Assembly (NCBI GenBank): GCA_014898415.1
Contig: RCTD01000018.1
Location: 997,001 to 1,061,000, forward strand
DNA: 64,000 nucleotides
DNA from: Stromatinia cepivora
Taxonomy: Eukaryota > Ascomycota > Leotiomycetes > Helotiales > Sclerotiniaceae
Direction: 5' to 3'
Shown: one piece after another, positions 52,468 through 61,465 of the stretch
Layout of the letters: every line of letters starts with the position of its first letter
How positions within the stretch are numbered: position 1 is the first letter of the stretch
Notes under the pieces: model-generated
What the model was told of the DNA's origin: nothing
Databases searched by the model: none
Seen by the model: the letters and a program-made list of their open reading frames with translations, nothing else
Made by a program: the position numbers and the translations under genes

Positions 52468-54828
52468 TCAACGTACAGTAAAAAATATCGAGAGTAGCAG
52501 GGAGAGGGCTGCTGCTGCGTAGATAAGAATATACCTAAATCGCCTTAGTATCGAATTTTACTTGGTCACGAGCAAGACTACACTCACGTATCTGTCAGAG
52601 CATCGACAATGATGGCGATAACTTCTTCAGTCTGTGATTCATCCAGTTGTTGGTCAAGACCACCACCAACTTGCGTGATGAGATTACTCAATTGCGAGGC
52701 AGAGAATGATGGCACTATTTGTCGCACCCGAGGCAGTGAAACATTTTGAAATATGGCACCGGCGATTGCAAGACCCAGTGTGGTTCCGGTGAGTTGCGCT
52801 AGATTGTGAGGATCGTTCAGCAAAAGCAGTCAAAAAGGATGGAGTGTTCTTTCGTACCAATTAGCATGAGAGATATGGCGCGGTGAATGTCGGCTGGAGG
52901 CACTAGTCGTTGTGCTACAGCAAAGCCTGCCTGGCCATAGCAGCCTGTACCTACTCCAGACAGAATCTGAAGTCCGTATATGACGGCGTCGGATGTGTTG
53001 ATGTTTATGCGACCTAAATGCACATGTCATTATGGCTATGTTGTGCATTTTCAAGGCAAAAATGAAACGTACTTAAAAAAACGCCTGCGAGAATGTTCAG
53101 AATACTTCCGGCAATATACCATGGCTGATACCATCCTAATTTGCCCATAAGACGTCCACGAATGGCACTGGAGGTCACCCAGAAGCAAATCAAAGGCAGT
53201 GTTTTGATGCCGGCTCGAAGAGCGGAGTCTCCCTTCGCAAATGTTCACATTAGTGGAAGGATAGGTTTAGTGAGGAGAGACTGCAATGTACCTCGACTAA
53301 TTGAAAAAATACCGGAATATAGTATAGCGGAACAGGTACGATAAATGCAACGGCAACTATGAATATAAGCCCTCGTTCCAAGTGTGGCTCAAATTATCCT
53401 TACCTTGACACATGAAGCATATAATCATGTCCTTTGTCTTGAGAAGATGTATCGGCAACACACGAACCGCCTGAGAAGTCAAGAAGTTGAAATGTTGCTG
53501 TAAGATGAGAGCAATGAACAATACTCCGGAAACGACAAACGAAACAATGATTTGCCAGCTGTGCCAAGAATATAAAGTACCTCCAAAATTGATAGCTATG
53601 ATACCAGCAACGAAACCGCCACAGCTCAATACGCTACCTGCCCAATCGATGGTTCGAATCTTGGAAAGAAACGATTCTGTAGGTCGAGGATTGTACGATG
53701 GTATGATGAAGAGGTACACCGGAACGAAGATGCCAATCACCGGAGCGTTGATGTAAAACCCCTAGATAAGGTGAGTCTAGTAGGAAGACTGATGAGCTGA
53801 CCTTACCCATCTCCAAGTTGCAGAGCTATCCGTGAATGCACCTCCAATCAAGGGGCCAATAACAGATCCAAATCCCCAAACTAAAGCACTTCAAGAATCG
53901 TTAGACGACATCAAACCCATTTCGAAGAGCACCCACAGATATCCCATATATTCCGTTGTTTCCTTGGGATTGGTGTTGACCGATATCAAAGTGAGAGCCC
54001 CAAGATACATTCCAGTGCCCTAATGAAGTTTGGTCAGCGACGACTAGAAGTAAAGACTTATATCACATACACCGACTCCTCCAATTACACGGCCAAAAAT
54101 CAGAGCCGTCATATTTGGAGCTGCACCACAAATGATGGAGCCGATGACGAAAAGCAACGAGAACTTTCAGTGTTAGCACTCTCTGAGGTAAAAATTGTGA
54201 TCGTGAGTATGCAAACCGCTATGTACAAAATCTTCGCGTTGAAGGACGCAAAGAGTTTCCCGTTAACTAGTGCTGTGGCTGTTCCGGCCATCAAGAAACT
54301 TAGAAAGTGTCAGCTAGCTCATCCGCAGAAATCGTAATAGTCTCATATCACCCGACAGAAATCCATGGTAACTTTTGAACTTCACCGAAATCTTTGACGA
54401 TGACCTGAACGATATGGTGGTAAGTTAAACGCACGATGGGTGTTTGATTAGGGTAACACACAGGTTGAATCACAGCTACAATTGTATTATCGATGGCATA
54501 GAAGCAAAGATTCGAGAGGATGGCGACAACTAGCAGAAACCACTAGGACACAAACTCTGGTCAGTTCCCAATTATCTCTACAAGGTAAGATTGCAAAAAA
54601 ACGGCTTGAGAATACTTTGACACCATGTATAGTTCTTTGTCTATCCGGAACCTTAGCAGGCTGCTCCAGTCCATTCTCATGTTTTGTATCCTGGACCTGG
54701 GCATTTTCTGGTCTTTCATCTTTTGGGGGTAAGACCCCTTTCTCTTCGTCGGCTGCCATCGTAACCGGTTGACCGATACCTTTGACGCTAGCAAGAGGAC
54801 TCGGCGCGCTTGTTGGTTTGGATTCCAT
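52468..54828 (-). CDS. MFS drug:H+ antiporter-type exporter (DHA2, about 14 TM), 567 aa
   Basis: Thirteen exons (minus): 54828-54616, 54542-54462, 54404-54352, 54298-54217, 54163-54071, 54019-53937, 53888-53807, 53761-53404, 53356-53292, 53232-53073, 53013-52858, 52798-52588 and 52534-52468. The joined frame has no stop and totals 568 codons. Sequence landmarks: WFLLVVAILSNLCFYAIDNT in TM1, MAGTATALVNGKLFASFNAK, ICGAAPNMTALIFGRVIGGV, FGSVIGPLIGGAFTD (antiporter motif C) and GTTLGLAIAGAIFQNV. The cytosolic N-terminus is long and charged; the last helix ends FFTVR. It is probably a plasma-membrane exporter for the cluster product or self-protection. Introns of 45-73 nt break almost every helix. 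Confidence 0.92.
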
Positions 54829-55697
54829 GATCTCTAGGCCGATGTTGCCACAAATAGAGGTCTGAGTGAGTGATGAGTGAGGAGTGCTGCAAAGTCACTT
54901 GAGGTGCGGCCGCAGTGATATTAGGCTTTTTTGTTTCTATACACACCACTATTTTCTGTCTATTCCATTTAGAGAAGGTAGGGTAGAAGCTACCCTGGTC
55001 GACATAATCCCCCCAACCTATCGGACTTTGTAAAATTCGGCCAACGTAACAGAGGTTAAAGAGGTGGAGAAAGCATTGCGGCAGTTACAACTGTGTTACG
55101 GTACTAGAAGGATCCACGGGGCCAACTGAACGCCCTGGCTAGCTGAAAGGTCTAACCTAATTAGGTCACCGCATTGATACATTCGGGGCTCAAGCCTATA
55201 TTCAATTTTGAGGTACCCTAATGATGGAATTCTGCTGATATATCGCCTAATTAGGCTTAGGCGTTCAGTTGGCCAGTTTTTTTCAGTTGGCCCGTGGATT
55301 CTTCTACTTGCCGAGTTTCCGCACTGTCCATCAACCCCCTCCCAGATCTAGTCGCAAACAGCTTATTATGATAATTTCGATTGCTGAGAACCTGGAAGTA
55401 TCCTTGTCACTCGGGCATGAAAATACTACCATTACTGCAGTAGACAGCTGCAGATGTTATTATCTGTGCCTCTTCGTATCATATGGCCAAGACTCCATGC
55501 ATTGCTTTGAAAGACAAATGCTGCTTGACGAAGTTGGAATGGAAAACCCGAGTTTGGAGACATCGCTAGCTAGGGGATGAAGAAACGAAATGCGGGGGAG
55601 AGCATTGGAGGTAAAGATCTGTTGATATGTGACTGAGTCGAACTTGCTGGACTTGAACAAATCTAAACGGAATAGAGGGCTGGCAATCTTTATTACA
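54829..55697. promoter_or_regulatory. Divergent promoter: MFS exporter / P450 B
   Basis: 869 bp of shared upstream DNA holding the inverted-repeat element at 55104-55306 and a TGCGGGGGAG decamer (55591-55600) shared with the other cluster promoter. The frame upstream of P450 B is open to 55629 but without a conserved start. Confidence 0.55.
55104..55306. mobile_element. Short inverted-repeat (MITE-like) element in the divergent promoter
   Basis: Left arm TAGAAGGATCCACGGGGCC followed by AACTGAACGCC. The right arm is its complement, GGCGTTCAGTTGGCC then CCCGTGGATTCTTCTA, with a 16-bp partial duplication (AGTTTTTTTCAGTTGG) inside. An inner palindrome CCTAATTAGG occurs on both sides. The ends are TA...TA. 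It is about 200 bp, with no coding capacity. It could be a TA-target MITE or a folded regulatory hairpin. Confidence 0.7.
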
Positions 55698-57463
55698 ATG
55701 GTCTCTATGGACTTCACAGGTTTTGGAGGGACTTTAACGACAAAGTTGGCAGTGGCGCTTGTTACCACCTGTACCATTCTACTTGCGTCGTGGCTCAGAT
55801 CTGTACTCTTTCCCCATGGCAATGCCGCAGTGAAAGCTCCTATCGTCGGTTTGAGATGGGCTTATCCCGCAAGGGTTCAGTATCTCAATAACGCAATGAA
55901 GCTTCTCCAAGAGGGTTTCCATCAGGTAAAGCATTCAACTACTCCCCCAGTATTAGGCTGAACCGTGATTTTGACAATTGGTTAGTACAAAGATCAATTC
56001 TTTAAGATCAATGGCAACGATATGTTGGTTGTGCCTAACAAGTATGTCAATGAGCTTCGGGCCATTCCAGAAGAAAAGCTGAGCTCCATGGTTGCAAATA
56101 TTGAGGCAAGCTACCCAGATGTAATACTGCTTGTATCGAAGCTTCGCGCTGACCCATAAGCAGAATTTCCAGGGCAACTACAACACTATCGACATCTTGC
56201 TGCGTGGGAATCTTCACACGCATGCTATTCACACGCGACTTACTCCGAAGCTTGGCCTCTTTGTGCCTCTAATATGTGAGGAGATAAAATGGGCTTTGAC
56301 GCAAGAAATACCTCCATGCAAAGGTATGGCTGCCACACAAGGACCGGTTCGATAGCTAACATAGACTGATTTTCAGATGAATGGGTTTCCATACTTGGAT
56401 TCGATACCGTAGTAAGACTGATTGTGCATGACTTCGCACGAATATCTGTTGCTTCCCTGGAACGCAATAAAGAATGGATGGAAATCCAGAGGATGTTTCC
56501 GGAGAACGTCTTTCGAGTTGCGATACAAATGAGGGTTATACCGCCCTATCTCAAGCGCCTCTCTTCATACATCATGCCCGCTACTTGGGCCGTCTCTCGG
56601 AATCTCCACAATGCTCAGAGACTAATCACCCCCATCGTGGAAGAACGCAGGAGGATGGAGGCAATTAACGATCCAAATTACGAAAAGCCTAATGATTTCT
56701 TACAATGGTTGATGGACGAAGCATGGAATGAGCGTGATGGGCAACCGGGAGAGCTAGTCCACAGACTACTCGTTTTGGCGTTGGCATCTGTTCATACGAC
56801 GTCTATGACGGCAACTCAGGTTTTGTATGATCTTATCGCTCATCCAGAATACCTCGAACCACTTCGACAAGAGGTCTCGCAGGCTCTAAAGGTGGATGGC
56901 GGTTGGCAGAAGACGACGCTTACAAAGATGAGGAAGCTTGACAGTTTCATGAAGGAGTCACAACGATTGAACGGTCCCAGTCTTAGTAAGTTTTTCCGTA
57001 GTCGTCTAATTATGCAGGTAACTTACTAACGTAATCAGTTGGTTTCAAACGTGCGGTAATGGAAGATATAAAGCTTTCCGATGGCACAATACTTCCAAAG
57101 GGAGTTCATATGGTAGTGCCTGTTGTACCGATTGCTCTCGAGTCTGTGACGCCCGATCCTGATGTCTTTCAGGGCTTTCGCTTCTATCACGAGAGACAAA
57201 AGTCGGGACAAAGTAACCTTCATCAATTCGCCATGACTGATAAAAATAACATGCATTTTGGTCATGGAAGATATTCTTGCCCAGGCAGATTTTTTGCTGC
57301 ACATGCCATAAAAATATTGATTGCTCATCTTATTCTCAACTACGATTTCAAATTTCCAGAAGGCAAATCGCGACCAGAGAATTTGTTAGCTCATGAATAT
57401 TGTTTCCCAGACCCGACAGCACATATTTTGGTGAAGGAACGAGAGAGCCCCTGGAGCATGTAA
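55698..57463 (+). CDS. Cytochrome P450 (P450 B), ent-kaurene-oxidase-like group, 518 aa
   Basis: Model: exons 55698-55925, 55986-56120, 56164-56323, 56377-56985 and 57039-57463; introns of 43-60 nt. There is an N-terminal anchor (TTKLAVALVTTCTILLASWL), helix I ALASVHTTSMTATQ, ExxR in KESQR, and heme loop HFGHGRYSCPGRFFA with Cys458. The region NYNTIDILLRGNLHTHAIHT and the style FGHGR-CPGRFFA...NYDFKFPEG resemble fungal P450s of gibberellin-like and other terpenoid pathways (P450-4/CYP503-type, from memory). It probably performs a second oxidation of the diterpene. An alternative GC donor at 56106, 15 nt upstream of the GT at 56121, is also in frame. ATG 55698 or 55707 may be used. Confidence 0.92.
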
Positions 57464-59114
57464 TGCATTCTCTTTCACTGATATCCAAGTTCTTTTGCGG
57501 ACCTCGGGGAGGGATTAGTTGCCAGCGCTTGACACATGCGATGAAAACTGACGTGAGATCAGCCGGGGTGGGCAATAGTTGCTCTCAATTAGATAAGATT
57601 TAATCTGTATTAAAAGAGCAAATCCTAAAACCACTTCGACGGCTAATTTTTACAGCAAACCTCGATCCTAGATGATATTTGGGCCTTGTCGACATTTTGA
57701 TAGGAAGTTAGGATAATTTCTCAGTAGGGCTATCATAAAAATTTCCGATCCCAAATCCCATACGTCAATCAGAATATCTTTAGTGGCAGTAAGGTGTTGC
57801 GGAAGCTAACAAAATTCGCATGAAGCAGGATTTCCGGTTGAATAAAGTACATGGTTCTTAATCCTCAGCACTTGGCTTATTTATACCCAAATCACTCATA
57901 TCCTACCAGAATACTACTCAATCGGGATTAATACAGATACACCTCGAACATTATTATCTAGGTAGCTTTGCTGCTAAAGATTTGCCCTTAGACCAAGATT
58001 TTGCTGTACTCGGTCTTCTGCGGTGCCTGTCGGTGTGCATTTTCGGGCCACGCATCTCAGCTCACCTTGAACGTGTCTATCTGCAATATCGCATTCATTT
58101 AAAGATGCATATACTGCGCCGTTTAAGAATGTCAACGGTGGTTTCTTTAATGAGTGCATATACTAACATCTCCAATAGTAGATCCTTCAATAAATGCATG
58201 TACTGCGCCGCCCAGCAGTTACCAATCTGCGTAGAATTTTCAAAGGCGACGAATCATGGGTGCTCTATGAGTAGCTGGTGATGACTTTTCATTTGCAAGG
58301 TAGTAAACGCCTTGTCAGCATGTAGACATTCCGAATACTAGAAACGGGCAACATTATTACACAGGCTGCCATTGAAGATATGCCCATCGTTCTATTATTG
58401 GATAGATTCCACCCACCATTGCGAAAAATTGCAGCGTGGCTACCAGCTATTTTTCCACCTTCCTGCTATTGGAGAATTTTCACAGACTAGTAATATATTA
58501 CTGCATATTATACCACCTTTCTTTACCGGGATTTTAATTTGTGTAAGAGTCACAAATGGCAAAGAATCAATTAGTCCTAAAACAGCGGTAAAACTTTTCA
58601 TTATCCTTCTTCTTTCTAAAAGAATCTTTTCTTTCAAATTCAATAAAGAACGATATCGAAACGATAATAAACCATTGATCATATACTATAATTTAGTAAA
58701 TACAGAGATTTTGCAGAGTTTTCTAATCAAATAATAGTGTACCGTTGTTTCTACATTTGCTTTTAGCAATAAGGCCGCTTTTTTGTAGAGTTTCCTAGCT
58801 TTACCAGCAATATTCTTCTAGCAACCGTAACAATTTGTGGGGTCCAAATACCACCCTCCATCCAAATTTCAGGGGGCTTCCTTCAAATAATGGCAGGAAA
58901 ACTGAGAGGGCTCCTACGTTTTAGGTCCTCATTTACGCAACCAAGAACGGAGGGTCGAATTAGACGTACTCCGTATTCCGTATAATACACAGGAACCGCC
59001 AAAGCTTCTGCAACATCAAGCTCTGAACTCCACTTCTCCACAAGCTAATTGAACTCCACACTCTCCACACTCTCCACAAGTTTTGTTAGGGCTACCCGAG
59101 CCCGTACGTTCATA
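57464..59114. other. Gene-free region between P450 B and the opsin-like gene
   Basis: 1.65 kb with no gene. Near-repeats TGCATATACTGCGCCG (about 58105) and TGCATGTACTGCGCCG (about 58195) are seen, and repeat family B copy 2 lies at 58545-58832. Just upstream of the next gene there are CTCCACACTCTCCACA duplications (about 59053-59078). Confidence 0.6.
58545..58832 (+). repeat. Repeat family B, copy 2
   Basis: About 290 bp that align to 61175-61465, starting AGAGTCACAAATGGCAAAGA. This copy is less AT-rich than the 61.2-kb copy (for example AAACAGCGGTAAAA versus AAATAGCTATAAAA), consistent with uneven C-to-T decay. Confidence 0.8.
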
Positions 59115-60564
59115 ATGGCAATTTTTGATCTCATCGGCAGAGAAGGTTTCGTCCCGGCACCTGCTCCGCCAGGAGTAACACCAAATTTCGACCATCCCGA
59201 TAGCAATGGTGGGATGTACATGGCAGGTACTCTCACGACTTTGTCCGTTGCATTTATTTGTGTGGTCCTTCGTCTGGCGACCAAAGTATCTATGGCGGGA
59301 AGGAAGCTAGGATGGGACGATGGTGAGTATTATCGTAATACCAGGCCATCCCTCGGACAACACTAACGTATCCGCAGCTCTAATTGTTTTTGCACTGGTA
59401 TTAGTCCTAATGAAACAACTTGCGCAATTAACTTATATCGTTTAGGCTTTTTCTGTTGCCAGAGCCACTTGCTTCATTGTTGGTCAGTAACCTACCACTT
59501 CCTCCCACATTGTCTGTGAAATAGCTCAGAAGATTTAGACATCAAACATTATGGGATCGCGCATCATGTCTGGGACCTTCGTCTTCCCCTTCAACGGAAT
59601 ACTTGGTTGGTAAGTTTCCAGAAACGATTGGAAAGGGGCGCTCCAAATTAATGAAATGGTAGCTTCATAGGATCGGTGATATAATGTGGCCTCCCGGAAT
59701 CCTTTGTGCAAAAGTTTCCATCCTGATGTACTACTTGTCCATTTTCGGACCCAACAAACCCTTCCGCTGGACTGTTCGTGGAGTTATGGTATTCACAATT
59801 TTTTACCTCGTCGCATCAACGTTGGTGCAGATTTTCTGGTGCAACCCCGTCGGCGCGGCGTTTGGAATTAAAAGCAAAGGCAAATCGTCTGTCTGCCTGG
59901 ACGGCTATGTGACTGACCTCGCAATCGGTGCTCTGAATTTACTCACAGATATCATAATTCTTGTTCTTCCCATGCCCATGCTATATACTTTACAGCTCAC
60001 TCGGACACGAAAATTGGGGCTGGCAGCAATATTTGCTATTGGTGGTTTGTGAGTAAAGATATGGGCTTTGAAAGAACATCATTCTAATCGGAATACAGTG
60101 CCGTAGGAGCTACTTTGGCTCGAAATGTTGAGATAGCCGTGAAACTTAAGGATAGCGACGCAGATCAAACATGGGACGTTATGTACGAGGCAGTATGGAT
60201 GTAAGTAACTCCAGTGGCAGCAAATAATATTGAACTAACAAGTATAAGATCCATTGAATTGAACGTAACAATCATCTGTTCGTGTCTGCTGGTTTGTCCG
60301 CAACTCTTCCGCTATGTCTTGACTAGCACCAAAATCGGCCAGTCTCTACGAAGTCTTTTTGGATCATCCCGCACAACGCAAATTTCTGCAAGCAGGGGCA
60401 GTTCATCTGGGTTCACTTTCAACCGACGAACCGCACGGTCAAAGCACTATATACCACAAGACAGTGAAATTGAGCTTGATAGAAAGAGTGGAGGGAGGTT
60501 TTCTGAAGAGCTACCTGAAGGTGTCATTAGAGAAACTAGAACGGTCGATCAAACCATCGTGTAG
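59115..60564 (+). CDS. Opsin-like seven-helix integral membrane protein, 375 aa
   Basis: Model: exons 59115-59322, 59378-59397 (only 20 nt), 59446-59482, 59539-59605, 59671-60048, 60099-60200 and 60249-60564. The frame closes through all joins. It belongs to the large fungal rhodopsin-domain family (satratoxin SAT20-like/DUF3112-like membrane proteins): LSVAFICVVLRLATK, HYGIAHHVWDL, WPPGILCAKVSILMYYLSIF, FWCNPVGAAFG, LNLLTDIIILVLPMPML and ASIE-type W-I-S-I-E-L-N-V-T in TM7, with a cytosolic Ser-rich tail. No retinal-binding Lys is expected or seen. Such genes often sit in secondary-metabolite clusters, but here it lies 1.65 kb beyond P450 B and membership is unproven. Confidence 0.88.
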
Positions 60565-61174
60565 GATGAATACGTATACGTATTGGCTGGACACGGATAT
60601 AGCTACAGGTTCAGATGTCTCACTTCCAGCGTACCATTGGGTGATGCGTTCTGATGGAGCTCTTTTGTAATTCTAAAGATTGTTAAACTCGTTCAAGATT
60701 GTTGAAAAGAATGTGGGGTTCGCTTGTGCAGGGTAGAACGAGTTTGTAAACAAGCCATGTGACTCGCCTAACCTTAAAAACAAGAACATTTTGGTCCGTT
60801 CAACTGTTGGTTATTTATGCTGCCAAATACCGGCGCAAATATTCTACATTCTGAATGAGATCGACCGCTACGCATTAGATTAGCAGAGGTATCCCGCAAG
60901 ATTTACCCACTTGGTACCCGGCTAATCTCTGAATGGACGAATATAATTTGTGTGTAACTTGTTGAACGAGACTCTTTAGCCATAAAAGATATCACCCACC
61001 CATCAACAAAAGAGGTAGTCTGATATTCGTCCGACCAAAATTAAGCCAAGAGGACAAGTCTTACAGAATTCTATTTTAGAAGAGGTGTGGTGGTCTATCA
61101 TTAATGCACAATGGATAAGATGAATATGAGTGGCCAAGTATATCTCAATGCTACCTGATCAATTTCGGCATTTG
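60565..61174. other. Gene-free transition to AT-rich DNA
   Basis: About 0.6 kb downstream of the opsin-like gene. No gene is seen. Confidence 0.5.
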
Positions 61175-61465
61175 TCAGAGTCACAAATGGCAAAGAATCA
61201 ATTAGTCCTAAAATAGCTATAAAATTTTTCATTATTCTTTTCTAATTAAAAGAACCTTTTTCTTTTAAATCCAATAAAAAGCGATATCGGAATGATAACA
61301 AGTTGTCGATTATATATTAAAGTTTAATGAATACAAAGATTTTATAGAGTTTTTTAATCAATCGATGGTAGATTATTGGTTATATATTAACCTTTAATAA
61401 TGAAACCATTTTTTTATAGAGATTTCTAACTTTATTAACAATATCCTTCCAACAATTGTAATAAA
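61175..61465 (+). repeat. Repeat family B, copy 3 (most AT-rich)
   Basis: Begins CAGAGTCACAAATGGCAAAG and parallels copy 2 through CGATATCGGAATGATAA to CAACAATTGTAATAA. Many sites that are C or G in copy 2 are T or A here. Confidence 0.8.

Noticed and set aside
52584..54828. Initial view of the MFS region as a broken pseudogene
   Set aside because: The fragmented frames join through twelve ordinary GT-AG introns into one uninterrupted 567-aa protein.
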